Shown: in pieces, positions 24,505-32,674 of the stretch
How positions within the stretch are numbered: the first letter of the stretch is position 1
Layout of the letters: every line of letters starts with the position of its first letter
Source of the DNA: Acetobacter sp. DsW_063
Lineage (GTDB): Bacteria > Pseudomonadota > Alphaproteobacteria > Acetobacterales > Acetobacteraceae
Assembly (NCBI RefSeq): GCF_002153745.1
Contig: NZ_JOPL01000042.1
Coordinates: 1-36,299, forward strand
Length of the DNA stretch: 36,299 bases
Direction of reading: 5' to 3'
The notes under the pieces: generated by a model
Databases searched by the model: none
What the model saw: only the letters and a program-made list of their open reading frames with translations
What the model was told of the DNA's origin: nothing
Program-made: the position numbers and the translations under genes

Positions 24505-25776
24505 ATGAGCGCCAGCATGAAGGCGGAGACCAGCGAAACGAACGCGATCGCGGCGATGGCCCGCGAAGCGCGGCGCGCGGCCCGGGACCTGGCGCAAAGC
24601 CCAACTTCCGTGCGCGACAAGGCGTTGTGGGCGGCCTCCGCAGCGCTGCGCGAGCGCAAGGACGAAATCCTTGCGGCTAATGCCCGGGATCTGGAGACGT
24701 ATTCCGGTACGGAGTCTTTTCGTGACCGTCTGATTCTTACGGAAGAGCGCATCGAGGCGATGGCGCGTGGTCTGGAGGACATGGCGGATCTGCCTGATCC
24801 TCTCGGGCGCGTGCTGGCCGAGTGGACGCGACCCAACGGCCTCAAGATTCGTCGGGTGGCGACGCCCGTAGGGGTGATCGGCGTCATCTATGAAAGCCGT
24901 CCGAATGTCGGCGCCGATGCGGCAGGGCTTGCGATCAAATCGGGTAACGCCATCATCCTGCGTGGCGGTTCAGAGAGTTTTTACAGCGCCGAGGCGATTC
25001 ACGCCGCCATGGTCGAGGGGCTGCGCGCCGCCGGACTGCCGGAAGCGGCGGTGCAGGTCGCACCCAGCGCCGACCGTCGCCATGTCGCCGATATGATGAG
25101 CGCGGCGGGCCTGATAGACCTGCTGATCCCGCGCGGTGGCAAGTCTCTCGTCGAGCGTGTGCAGAACGAAGCCCGTGTGCCGGTGCTCGCACATGCTGAA
25201 GGTCTCTGTCACACCTACATTCACTCGGGCGCTGAATCGCAGATGGCGCGCAAAATTGTCGCCAACGCGAAGATGCGTCGCACAGGAATCTGTGGTTCGA
25301 CCGAAACCCTCCTGATCGACGCGGCCATCGCGCCGTCGCTGCTGCCGCAGATTGTCGAAGACCTTTCGGCGCTTGGGTGTGATTTCCGTGCTGACGCCCG
25401 CGCGCGAGAGATCGTGCCCATGTTGCCAGCGGCGTCCGAGGCGGATTTTGCCACCGAATGGCTGGGAGCGATCCTGTCCATCGCCGTGGTCGACGGAGTC
25501 GACGCGGCGTTGGATCACATCGCCCATTATGGCAGCGCGCATACGGAATCCATCGTAACGGCTGACGAGGCCGCGGCCATGCGGTTCATGAACGGCGTCG
25601 ATAGCGCCGTGGTGATGTGGAACGCCTCCACCCAGTTCTGCGACGGCGGGGAGTTCGGTTTCGGCGCCGAGATTGGCATCGCGACTGGACGAGTCCATGC
25701 GCGCGGCCCGGTCGGACTGGAGCAGTTGATGACCTATAAATACGAGGTCATCGGTACAGGCCAGGTTCGTTCCTGA
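24505..25776 (+). CDS. proA: Glutamate-5-semialdehyde dehydrogenase (gamma-glutamyl phosphate reductase)
   Basis: ProA reduces gamma-glutamyl phosphate to glutamate semialdehyde with NADPH, the second step of proline synthesis. From the ATG at 24505 the protein is 423 residues. It has PVGVIGVIYESRPNV (121-135), KSGNAIILRGGSE (145-157), the catalytic C263 in RRTGICGSTETLL, and the terminal FGFGAEIGIATGRVHARGPVGLEQL block. An upstream start (24469) would add 12 poorly conserved residues. It leads into nadD, rsfS and rlmH in the usual alphaproteobacterial order. proB is not in this window. Confidence 0.95.
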   Translation: MSASMKAETSETNAIAAMAREARRAARDLAQSPTSVRDKALWAASAALRERKDEILAANARDLETYSGTESFRDRLILTEERIEAMARGLEDMADLPDPLGRVLAEWTRPNGLKIRRVATPVGVIGVIYESRPNVGADAAGLAIKSGNAIILRGGSESFYSAEAIHAAMVEGLRAAGLPEAAVQVAPSADRRHVADMMSAAGLIDLLIPRGGKSLVERVQNEARVPVLAHAEGLCHTYIHSGAESQMARKIVANAKMRRTGICGSTETLLIDAAIAPSLLPQIVEDLSALGCDFRADARAREIVPMLPAASEADFATEWLGAILSIAVVDGVDAALDHIAHYGSAHTESIVTADEAAAMRFMNGVDSAVVMWNASTQFCDGGEFGFGAEIGIATGRVHARGPVGLEQLMTYKYEVIGTGQVRS

Positions 25777-25802
25777 CGGACCGGCGCGTAAACGGCGCTG
25801 GC

Positions 25803-26453
25803 ATGGGGTCGGGGGATGATAGCGCCCCGGTTCCATCGGCGTTTTCTGTTGATCGGTTGCCACGCTGGGGCGACGGACGGCGTCTTCGCGTCGGGCTGCT
25901 GGGTGGTTCGTTTAATCCGGCCCATGAAGGGCACGCGCAAATCGCGCACCGTGCGATCCGCGTCCTCGGACTTGATCAGGTCTGGCTCATGGTGTCGCCG
26001 GGCAACCCCCTGAAACCGACGCGCGGTATGGCGCCGCTGGCGGAGCGCCTCGCTTCGGCTCAGGCGCTGGTCGACTCGCCCGCGATCATCGCCACTGCCC
26101 TCGAGGCCAGGTTGGGAACGCGCTACGCGCTTGATACCGTCAGGCGTCTTCGCATCCGGTTTCCGCATGTGCGTTTCGTCTGGCTTATGGGCGCCGATGT
26201 GTTTGCAGAGCTTCCTCGCTGGAGCCGGTGGCGGGAGTTCGTGCGCAGCGTTCCCATCGCAGTGGCGCCGCGTCCGCACAGCAATGTGGCGGCGTTGCGC
26301 GGGCGAACGGCCTCCGTTTTGGCTCGATATCGGCTGCCCTCAGGGCAGGTAAGAACACTGGCTGAAAAAACCCCGCCAGTCTGGGCTTTTCTTCCCGGCC
26401 AGCAAAACGGTATATCGGCAACAGATCTGAGACGATCGCGAGCGTCGGTCTAG
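25803..26453 (+). CDS. nadD: Nicotinate-nucleotide adenylyltransferase
   Basis: NadD adenylates nicotinate mononucleotide to deamido-NAD in NAD synthesis. This 216-residue protein contains the nucleotidyltransferase signature GGSFNPAHEGH (34-44), the GNPLKP segment, FVWLMGADVFAELPRW and the terminal ISATDLRRSR motif. The N-terminal 30 residues before the core are longer than in E. coli but usual for this group. The ribosome site is weak, so a nearby alternative start is possible. It lies 26 bp after proA and is followed by rsfS, with which it is often coexpressed. Confidence 0.94.
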   Translation: MGSGDDSAPVPSAFSVDRLPRWGDGRRLRVGLLGGSFNPAHEGHAQIAHRAIRVLGLDQVWLMVSPGNPLKPTRGMAPLAERLASAQALVDSPAIIATALEARLGTRYALDTVRRLRIRFPHVRFVWLMGADVFAELPRWSRWREFVRSVPIAVAPRPHSNVAALRGRTASVLARYRLPSGQVRTLAEKTPPVWAFLPGQQNGISATDLRRSRASV

Positions 26454-26600
26454 TGCGTCGCTCCGCCTCGTCCCGACTGCAGATTCTGCGATCAGGACGA
26501 GCCGGGGCGGCGGGCAGGCTGCTCGCAGTGGACGTTTTCCGGTTTCACGCCTTACCAGAGACGCCCTTAAACGGGCTACCGCCCGACAGGAGATACGGTC

Positions 26601-27164
26601 ATCGCCAGGAAGCCTCCCGCTGATACGGAGCCGAAACGCCGTACGGCAGCAAAGCCCGCCGCAAAGACGGGAGCGCCCAAAGCGAGTGCCAAGCCGGTAG
26701 ACGCGCGCCTCGCGGAAGCGGTCAAAGCACCCGGTTCGCCCCGCAAGAAGGCCGCCGCAGCTGGCCCGCGCAAGGATACGAAAAAACGTCCGCACGCGCC
26801 CGTTGAGGATCTTGAGCGGTACCTGAAGGTCATTGTCGACAGTATTGACGATGACAAGGGCGAGGATATCGTGGTCATCGACCTGACCGGTCGCGCGTCG
26901 TTCGCTGATCGTATGGTGATTGCAACCGGCCTTGCGGACCGTCAGATCAGCGCGATGTCCCAGCATATCGATCGCAAGCTGACTGAAGCTGGCTTGAAGC
27001 GCATTCTCGTCGAGGGCGCGAACGGTTCCGACTGGGTGCTGATCGACGCGGGCGACATTGTCATCCATCTCTTTAAGGCAGAGGCGCGCGAGCTTTACGG
27101 CCTTGAGCGCATGTGGGGCGCTGAGCTGGACGATCAGGACGACGGCGCAGTCACCACGCTGTAA
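26601..27164 (+). CDS. rsfS: Ribosomal silencing factor RsfS, apparent ATC start
   Basis: RsfS binds uL14 and blocks subunit joining under nutrient limitation. The conserved domain begins at VEDLERYLKVIVDSIDDDKG and continues EDIVVIDLTGRASFADRMVIATG to the end, AELDDQDD. The only ATG/GTG/TTG available in frame is GTG 26871, which falls inside this domain and would delete its first two helices. The frame is open back to a TAA at 26568. An AGGAGA at 26588-26593 stands seven bases before ATC GCC AGG AAG at 26601, so the natural start appears to be ATC (an ATG would read MARKPP). This gives 187 residues with a Lys/Ala/Pro-rich N-terminal extension. A point error in the sequence is the alternative. 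Confidence 0.85.
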   Translation: MARKPPADTEPKRRTAAKPAAKTGAPKASAKPVDARLAEAVKAPGSPRKKAAAAGPRKDTKKRPHAPVEDLERYLKVIVDSIDDDKGEDIVVIDLTGRASFADRMVIATGLADRQISAMSQHIDRKLTEAGLKRILVEGANGSDWVLIDAGDIVIHLFKAEARELYGLERMWGAELDDQDDGAVTTL

Positions 27165-27230
27165 GCGACGGTCAAGCCATCGCGCGCGAGGAAGCATGCG
27201 GAGCGGCGATGGCGCTGCGAGGAAAGGTTT

Positions 27231-27698
27231 ATGCGGCTTATCGCCATCGGGCGCATGAAAGACGCGGCCGACAGAGCGCTCATGGAGCGATACCTGAAGC
27301 GCCTGACGCCGACGCTGGGTATTGTCGAGCTGCCTGATGGAAAAGGCTCGCCGGGCGAAATCAAGCGGCGTGAGGGCGAGGCGCTGCTTGCCGCCTTGCC
27401 TGATCGTGCGTTCGTCGTCGCGCTGGATCAGGATGGCAAGACGCCGGACAGCGAGGCGTTCTCGGATATGCTGTCGGGATGGCTGGAGCTTGGCCGTCCC
27501 CTCTGTTTTCTTATCGGAGGGGCCGAAGGACTCGACGCGCCGGTCTTAGCGCGGGCGGACGCGCTGCTGTCTTTTGGTCGCCTCACTTGGCCGCATATGC
27601 TGGTCCGGATCATGCTGGCCGAGCAGTTATATCGAGCGCGCGCCATCGCAGCAGGGCATCCTTACCACCGGGCCGGACGTCCCGGACGCAGGGCGTGA
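27231..27698 (+). CDS. rlmH: 23S rRNA pseudouridine1915 N3-methyltransferase RlmH
   Basis: RlmH (YbeA) methylates pseudouridine 1915 in helix 69 of 23S rRNA on the assembled ribosome. This 155-residue SPOUT-class protein has the AdoMet knot region FLIGGAEGLDAPVLARADALLSFGRLTWPHMLVRIMLAEQLYRA and the terminal GHPYHR motif. Length matches E. coli RlmH. It follows rsfS, as usual. Its TGA overlaps the GTG of a small membrane protein gene (GTGA), indicating coupled translation. Confidence 0.95.
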   Translation: MRLIAIGRMKDAADRALMERYLKRLTPTLGIVELPDGKGSPGEIKRREGEALLAALPDRAFVVALDQDGKTPDSEAFSDMLSGWLELGRPLCFLIGGAEGLDAPVLARADALLSFGRLTWPHMLVRIMLAEQLYRARAIAAGHPYHRAGRPGRRA

Positions 27699-28105
27699 AG
27701 CCCGATTTGCGATCTGTCTGGCGCGTGTTGACGGCGCCGCGGCCGTTTGTTCCTGCAACGCGACGTTCTCCGCCTGTTACGCCCTGCCGCCCCTCGCGCG
27801 CCGCCATTGTGGGACTCGCCATGTTGATGGTGTTTGGGGTTATCGGACTTCTGGCGTCGCTTCCCCTGTTCTTTGTCAGCATTTTTCTGTGGGACGATCC
27901 GCCGGACAACGCCATTCCAATTTTGACCGGGATCGAAGTTCTGCTGATGGCCCTTCCGGTGTTGAGCCTGCTTGTCATTGTCGGCGTGGTCATGACGTTC
28001 CGAAATTATAGCCGGAAGGCGGTCATGTGGATGGCTATGGGTGTGGCGGCGTGGATCGGTTTCAGTGCGGTTCTGTTGTTTTTGTCTCCGTTTTGGAGCG
28101 CGTGA
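27695..28105 (+). CDS. Small membrane protein of unknown function
   Basis: From a GTG overlapping the rlmH stop, this 136-residue protein has three strong hydrophobic segments (roughly residues 39-66, 78-100 and 112-133), with a basic, proline-rich N-terminal tail of about 38 residues. I recognise no family. The product is probably an inner-membrane protein with the N-terminus in the cytoplasm. Its 3' end overlaps the convergent LysR gene by 44 bp. The start is uncertain because the ribosome site is weak, but the tight overlap with rlmH favours it. Confidence 0.62.
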   Translation: MKPDLRSVWRVLTAPRPFVPATRRSPPVTPCRPSRAAIVGLAMLMVFGVIGLLASLPLFFVSIFLWDDPPDNAIPILTGIEVLLMALPVLSLLVIVGVVMTFRNYSRKAVMWMAMGVAAWIGFSAVLLFLSPFWSA

Positions 28106-29018
28106 CGTTTTCGTCCTGATGCTCTGCCCATTCTGCGCTCGCCTCACGCAATGCGGAGACGAAACGGCTGACCAGTGGCGAATGTTGTCCGCGCAGCACC
28201 GCGATGGCGAGGGCCGCCTTGGGGGCCGGTTCCTTGATTGGATGAAACGTCACGCCGCCTGCGTGAATCTGCGATAGCGATGCGGGCACGACGGACACGC
28301 CCAGTCCGGCGGCCACCAACGGCACCGTCGCCGCGATCTGCGGCGCCTGCTGGCCGAGGCGCGGCGTGAATCCCGCCTGCTGGCATGCGGCAAGAATTGC
28401 GTCGTGAAAACCGGGGCCCAGTTCGCGAGGGAAGATGATCAGCGGTTCGGACGCGATCATGGACAGCCCCACGGCGCCGGCGGCTGCATGAGCGTGGCCG
28501 CTTGGCAGAGCGACGACAGTCGGCTCGTCAAAGAGCGGATAGACGGCCAGTTGCGCGTCATTGGGTACAGGCGGCCGGACGATCGCGACGTCGACTCGTC
28601 GTTCATGCAACGCTTCCGACAAGGCAGGGGTGTTGCTCTCCTCGAAGGAGACGTCCGCCTCCGGCCATGCTTCGCGGAAGCGGCGGATAGTCAACGGAAT
28701 GAGCGGCAGCAATGGCACGGCTCCGGCGAGCCCGACACGCAGTTGCCCCCGGTCGCCACGCGCGAGTCCTCGCGCTGTCGCTAGAAAATCCCACTGGAGA
28801 TCCAGAACAGCCCGCGCCTGCGGTAGCAAAGCGGCGCCGATATCGGTGAGTTTGACGCCTCTTGTCAGGCGTTGAAACAAGGTGACGCCGAGTTCGTTCT
28901 CGAACTGCCGAATCTGTTGGCTGAGAGGCGGTTGTTCCATGCGCAAGGTTGCGGCGGCGCGGGTGAAGCTGCCGTGGTCCGCAACCGCGACGAAATATCG
29001 GAGATGGCGTAGCTCCAT
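28062..29018 (-). CDS. LysR-family transcriptional regulator
   Basis: This 318-residue LysR regulator begins directly with the winged helix-turn-helix (MELRHLRYFVAVADHGSFTRAAATL, PPLSQQIRQFENELGVTLFQR, about 1-60), followed by the linker helix and the two-lobed substrate-binding domain (from about 90: LRVGLAGAVPLLPLIP, VDVAIVRPP, LVAAGLGVSVVPASL). The effector is unknown. The nearest gene upstream is on the same strand, so no divergent target operon is visible, which is unusual for the family. The C-terminal tail is polar and overlaps the convergent membrane protein gene by 44 bp. Confidence 0.9.
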   Translation of the reverse strand: MELRHLRYFVAVADHGSFTRAAATLRMEQPPLSQQIRQFENELGVTLFQRLTRGVKLTDIGAALLPQARAVLDLQWDFLATARGLARGDRGQLRVGLAGAVPLLPLIPLTIRRFREAWPEADVSFEESNTPALSEALHERRVDVAIVRPPVPNDAQLAVYPLFDEPTVVALPSGHAHAAAGAVGLSMIASEPLIIFPRELGPGFHDAILAACQQAGFTPRLGQQAPQIAATVPLVAAGLGVSVVPASLSQIHAGGVTFHPIKEPAPKAALAIAVLRGQHSPLVSRFVSALREASAEWAEHQDENVTRSKTETKTTEPH

Positions 29019-29248
29019 CGACAGTCCCTGGATGTGAGATTTCTGGCGTTCCGACGACGCCTCGGCCGAATAAAGGCTTAGCGAAACGCTTCAGCAGGTT
29101 ATCTTGCCGGGAGTTGGTGTTGGTTCAAATGTCCGCGTTTGAGAGGCGGAAGAAACTTTGAACGCTCGGAATTCGGCAGTGGCGACGTTTTGACGGGACC
29201 TTAAACAGAACGGAGGATTTACTACGCAGCGACGAAGCGAGGGCTTAT

Positions 29249-29280
29249 AAAAAAAGCGCGCTCTCCGCAGAGAGGCGCGC
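29249..29280 (-). terminator. Intrinsic terminator of the CHAP protein gene
   Basis: On the minus strand a GC-rich stem (GCGCGCCTCTC with GGAGAGCGCGC, one bulged base) is followed by a run of seven T. This is a textbook rho-independent terminator, about 32 bp after the CHAP gene stop. Confidence 0.85.
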
Positions 29281-29311
29281 CCGGTAAGTCGCTGCGTGAT
29301 TGGCGAAAACG

Positions 29312-30061
29312 TTAGTGATGAGCGCGCCGTGTGTGGTGCGCACGGCGACGCGTAGAATGCGCCACGTGTCGAGAGACATAGCCCTCTTCGATCGTGCCGG
29401 TTGTGTCGGTCGCTTCCGCATACTGCTCGACCGCGGCTCCGGCTGGAAGCTGCGCGGGTTCGGCGCTCGCAGTCATCATGTGCGGTGCGCTGGGAGCTTC
29501 GTTCTCGCCACGCGCATAAATGAAGCCATAGGTCGGGTAGATGGAGCCGAAAGTTCCCTCTCGGCCATTCAGCGCAACCCGTACCGCTGACCAATCATTG
29601 TCGGGCGACACGTCGACGACGGTGACATTGCGGCTGACACCGCTCTGGCCCCAATGGGACTGGTCAATGGTGATGACACGGCTGTTGGTCACGCCCGTGA
29701 CAACGGCGACATGACCAAGAGGCATACGGCGAATCGGACGAAAGTTCAGCACGCTTCCGGGCTCAGGCGCTGATCCGCGAGCGTAGCGGCCTTCGGCGTT
29801 ATACCACCAGTCGCGGGCGTTGCCGGAAAGATCGACGTCGGAGGCGGAGCGCGCGAAAGCGACGCACTGAATGACGTGGCCGCCACCGTAGTAATGCCGA
29901 CCGCCGTGATAGCGCGCTGCGGCCAGTCTTGCGTGATGATAGCCATGGGAGACCGGGTGGCGGACATGAGCGTGCGCTCCGTCGGCCAGTCCGAAACACG
30001 TGACGAAAAACGAAAGGGCGGCCATGCGGAGACGAGACAGACCCAAGCAACCCATTCGCAT
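29312..30061 (-). CDS. Secreted CHAP-domain amidase/peptidase, His-rich
   Basis: From the ATG at 30061 this 249-residue protein has a signal peptide (hydrophobic about 13-24, cleavage near AHA at 31). A His/Tyr/Gly-rich linker (about 32-62) follows, then a CHAP domain with likely catalytic C66 (GGHVIQCVAFARSAS), H117 (LGHVAVVTGV) and D133 (ITIDQSHWG). The family cleaves peptidoglycan amide bonds in the periplasm or outside the cell. A His/Arg-rich C-terminus (RHVAHSTRRRAHHTRRAHH) could bind metal or polyanions. A TTG 16 codons upstream is a weaker start. A strong intrinsic terminator follows, so it is a single-gene unit. Confidence 0.82.
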   Translation of the reverse strand: MRMGCLGLSRLRMAALSFFVTCFGLADGAHAHVRHPVSHGYHHARLAAARYHGGRHYYGGGHVIQCVAFARSASDVDLSGNARDWWYNAEGRYARGSAPEPGSVLNFRPIRRMPLGHVAVVTGVTNSRVITIDQSHWGQSGVSRNVTVVDVSPDNDWSAVRVALNGREGTFGSIYPTYGFIYARGENEAPSAPHMMTASAEPAQLPAGAAVEQYAEATDTTGTIEEGYVSRHVAHSTRRRAHHTRRAHH

Positions 30062-30191
30062 ACTCAAACGCCCCGCTTTCTTCCGTGCTGTTCTCCGTAG
30101 CAATTGCAATGCTGACCTGACAAGGTCACACGGCGGCGCAAAAACGCGGGAAGATGATTTTGTTCGTTTAACGTATGTTTGCGCGCGGAAA

Positions 30192-30209
30192 TTAGGATTA
30201 AATTCCTAA
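30192..30209. promoter_or_regulatory. Palindrome upstream of the CHAP gene
   Basis: TTAGGA and TCCTAA flank TTAAAT, making an 18-bp dyad about 130 bp before the CHAP start, in AT-rich DNA. It has the size and symmetry of a dimer-binding operator. Any function is inference. Confidence 0.35.
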
Positions 30210-30298
30210 ATAAACAACAAAAATCAATGTTTCTCTGGTATTTACGGAATTATGGCGATTGACGTGGGGAGTCGCGTTGGTCGTCGGGTCGTATGATG

Positions 30299-30322
30299 AA
30301 TTGTGGCGCGCACGCCACAATT
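30299..30322. repeat. Perfect 10-base inverted repeat
   Basis: AATTGTGGCG and CGCCACAATT enclose CGCA, a stable short hairpin. It lies between the ridA 3' hairpin and the CHAP promoter region. It could be part of transcript termination or an operator. Confidence 0.4.
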
Positions 30323-30384
30323 ACGCGCCCGGCTGGTTGCAAAGGCACAGGTCGGGGCAAGCTGCCATGTAACGCATGCTGATA

Positions 30385-30418
30385 GCCGTCGCGTCGTCGC
30401 GCAGGACGACGCGACGGC
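30385..30418 (-). terminator. Strong hairpin after ridA-like gene
   Basis: Perfect 14-base arms (GCCGTCGCGTCGTC and complement) enclose a 6-base loop, starting 9 bp after the gene's stop. No T tract follows on the minus strand, so it may be a terminator of the imperfect type or a 3' stabilising stem. Confidence 0.55.
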
Positions 30419-30426
30419 AGTGTTTC

Positions 30427-30777
30427 TTACTTCGTTGTGGTCAGCATGATTTCGACCAGCATGCGGGGGTCCGCCAGAACCGCCTGCACGCATGCGCGGG
30501 CCGGGGCGCCGCCTTCCGGAAGCCATGCGCTCCATACGCCGTTCAGGGCCTCGCGATCAGCGATGTCCTTCACCCAGATCTGGGCCTGCAGGATGCGGGT
30601 CTTGTCCGTGCCATGCTCTTCGAGGATCGCGTCGAGCTGGTCGAGGATGTCTTTGGTCTGGGCGGCGGCGTCCTGTGAAAGGTCGCGGGCGACGACGCCC
30701 TGCGTGAAGATGAAGCCGTGATACTCGACTGCCTTCGACAGGATGGCGTTGGGTTCGGTGCGGATAATTCTGCTCAT
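30427..30777 (-). CDS. RidA family (YjgF/YER057c) protein
   Basis: This 116-residue protein belongs to the RidA superfamily, cytoplasmic trimers that hydrolyse reactive imines/enamines made by PLP enzymes. Recognisable are FIFTQGVVARDL, DQLDAILEEHGTDKTRILQAQIWVKDI, and the catalytic-arginine segment GAPARACVQAVLADPRMLVEI with R94, the residue required for deaminase activity. Length is a little short of E. coli RidA but usual for the wider family, so it may be one of the Rid1-7 subgroups rather than RidA itself. It is a single gene, flanked by a hairpin. Confidence 0.87.
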   Translation of the reverse strand: MSRIIRTEPNAILSKAVEYHGFIFTQGVVARDLSQDAAAQTKDILDQLDAILEEHGTDKTRILQAQIWVKDIADREALNGVWSAWLPEGGAPARACVQAVLADPRMLVEIMLTTTK

Positions 30778-30944
30778 GTCGGACTCCGATATATTCTCGT
30801 CCTGACGCGGGGCGTCGGCCGGACTCCGCTTACATTCCGGTCTGGCGCGGTCAGGTCAATCGCTAACCTTCGGGCCGTTCGTTGCGATTCATCGTTCGTC
30901 CCGTATTAGGTCGAACCATTCTTATGGTGACGCCGAGACGCAGA

Positions 30945-31586
30945 TCATGTCAGTCGCGAAAAGGCTGCGAGCCGTTCCGGGGTATCGAAATCCGTCAGAA
31001 CCGAGGCGCCGCCGACAACTCTAAGCAGTCTGTAACTATCGGACTCCGCCGCCAGAGCGTCGAGAATGGCGCGCCCTCCTGTATCGCCTTCCAGTCTGGA
31101 CAACGCGTCGAATTGGCTAGAGGCCCAGAGCGTCGGATTGCCGCGCCGCCCCTCATGGACGGGGACGACGGCGTCCGCTCCGAAGCGACGGAAGGCGGTT
31201 ATCAGGGCGTCCATGAGTTCGGATTGAACAAGAGGCATGTCTCCCAGACAGATCAACAGTCCGGCGGCGCCTTTATCGCGTGCGAATGCAACGCTGGCCC
31301 TTACGGACGCGGCCATGCCCTCCGCTGCGTCTTGCACTGTTCCGATGGACAACCGCGTGGGATGTAGATGCAAGCCCGAAAGCGCGGATGCGACGACAGA
31401 ATCTCCGTCCGGGGCGACGAAGAGGCGAACGGCGTTGGCATTGCTGGCTACGACCCGTTCCACTGTCCGGCTGATCATGGCGCGCCCGAGAGCGTCTTGC
31501 GCCAGAAGTTTGTGTTGGCGGCCTGTTCGGGAGGATCGTCCCGCCGCGAGAATAGCGGCGACGATCTGTCCCTCCGGCGCAATCAC
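30945..31586 (-). CDS. MobA/MocA-like nucleotidyltransferase (molybdenum cofactor)
   Basis: This 213-residue protein carries the MobA/MocA signature ILAAGRSSRTGRQHKLL (12-28), where the usual Met is Thr, plus LLICLGDMPLVQSELM with the metal-binding Asp and VPVHEGRRGNPTLWASSQF. Such enzymes attach CMP (MocA) or GMP (MobA) to molybdopterin. The immediate XdhC partner favours the MocA-type cytidylyltransferase that supplies the xanthine dehydrogenase class. Its ATG overlaps the xdhC stop by four bases, so the two are coupled. No molybdoenzyme gene is in the window. Confidence 0.85.
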   Translation of the reverse strand: MIAPEGQIVAAILAAGRSSRTGRQHKLLAQDALGRAMISRTVERVVASNANAVRLFVAPDGDSVVASALSGLHLHPTRLSIGTVQDAAEGMAASVRASVAFARDKGAAGLLICLGDMPLVQSELMDALITAFRRFGADAVVPVHEGRRGNPTLWASSQFDALSRLEGDTGGRAILDALAAESDSYRLLRVVGGASVLTDFDTPERLAAFSRLT

Positions 31587-32650
31587 CAGCCGGGTTCCAG
31601 ACTAAGGCGCGCCCCTCGGCGGGTCGCGACGATGTCCGCCATGATCGACAGGGCGATCTCTTCCGCGCCGATTGCGCCGATCGCCAGACCCACCGGCCCG
31701 CGCAAGCGGTTCAGAGCGTCGTCAGGCACGCCGATCTCTGCGAGACGTTTCAGCCGTGAGCACTGCGTCGCCCGCGAGCCCAGAGCCCCGACATAGAAAG
31801 CTGGACTGACCAACGCCCGCGCCAACGCCGGATCGTCGAGTTTGGCGTCGTGCGTAAGTGTGACGACAGCCGTCGTGGGGTCGATATGCGCATTGTCGAG
31901 AGCGTCGTCTGGCCAGTCGGTGAGCAACGTCTGGCCGGGAAAGCGTTCCGGCGTCGCGAGTCCGGTGCGCGGGTCGATGACGGCTGTCGTGAATCCTGCC
32001 AGTCGAGCCATCGGGGCGAGGGCTTGTGCGATGTGCACGGCGCCGATGAGCAGCAACCTCGGCGGCGGCGCGATGGTCTGCAGGAACCATTCCGCGCCGG
32101 CAGCGTCCGTGACGCGGGCGCAAGCTGAACGCGGTGGTTCGATCAGGGCCTGCAGGATGTCGTCGGGCAGGCTATTCGGGTTCGATTCGTCGACGAGCGT
32201 CTGATGCGCGCCGTCGAGTTTGCGGGCGAGGCGCACCGGCCGCCTGTCGCGTAGCGCCGCAGCGATTGCTTCGAGGTCGGCGGCAGGAAAGGCGCCCTTT
32301 GCCAAGCCATCCGCCCCGATGGCCTGAACGAACACGTCCAGACGTCCGCCGCAGGCCAGCCCTACGCCCCACGCGGTCTCGTTGGACACGCCATACGTAA
32401 GTACGGCCGGAGGGGATCCGTTCATGATCTCCCGGGCGCGCGAAATCACGTCCGCCTCGACGCAGCCCCCGCTGACCGAGCCTTCGACGCGCCCGTCGCC
32501 GCATATAGTCATGACGCTGCCGACCGGTCGGGGCGAACTCCCCCATGTGCCGATGACCGTAGCGACTGCGGCGGGATGGCCGTCTTGCGTCCACTGCAGG
32601 GCGTGGAGCAGGGGATCGTTGGGCCAGGAGTTTGTCGAGGGATTGGGCAT
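31583..32650 (-). CDS. XdhC/CoxI family molybdoenzyme maturation factor
   Basis: XdhC proteins bind molybdenum cofactor, promote its sulfuration and deliver it to xanthine dehydrogenase-type enzymes. This 355-residue protein has the N-terminal XdhC_CoxI domain (AAVATVIGTWGSSPRPVGSVM, GSVSGGCVEADVI, about 28-72) and the C-terminal Rossmann-like domain (RLLLIGAVHIAQALAPMARLAGF, then IDPR, GALGSR, GAEEIALSIMADIVATRRG). It is the first gene of the pair with the MocA-like gene. A small dyad TGTATC-N4-GATACA lies 9-24 bp upstream, overlapping the expected ribosome/transcript start region. Confidence 0.88.
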   Translation of the reverse strand: MPNPSTNSWPNDPLLHALQWTQDGHPAAVATVIGTWGSSPRPVGSVMTICGDGRVEGSVSGGCVEADVISRAREIMNGSPPAVLTYGVSNETAWGVGLACGGRLDVFVQAIGADGLAKGAFPAADLEAIAAALRDRRPVRLARKLDGAHQTLVDESNPNSLPDDILQALIEPPRSACARVTDAAGAEWFLQTIAPPPRLLLIGAVHIAQALAPMARLAGFTTAVIDPRTGLATPERFPGQTLLTDWPDDALDNAHIDPTTAVVTLTHDAKLDDPALARALVSPAFYVGALGSRATQCSRLKRLAEIGVPDDALNRLRGPVGLAIGAIGAEEIALSIMADIVATRRGARLSLEPGW

Positions 32651-32658
32651 GAGATGAC

Positions 32659-32674
32659 TGTATCAGCCGATACA
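32659..32674. promoter_or_regulatory. Dyad immediately upstream of xdhC-like gene
   Basis: TGTATC and GATACA with a 4-base spacer lie 9 bp before the start codon on the minus strand. Such a position suits a repressor or a translational element. A TGTATC half-site also appears in the direct repeats before the amine oxidase gene (13559-13587), which may be chance. Confidence 0.35.
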
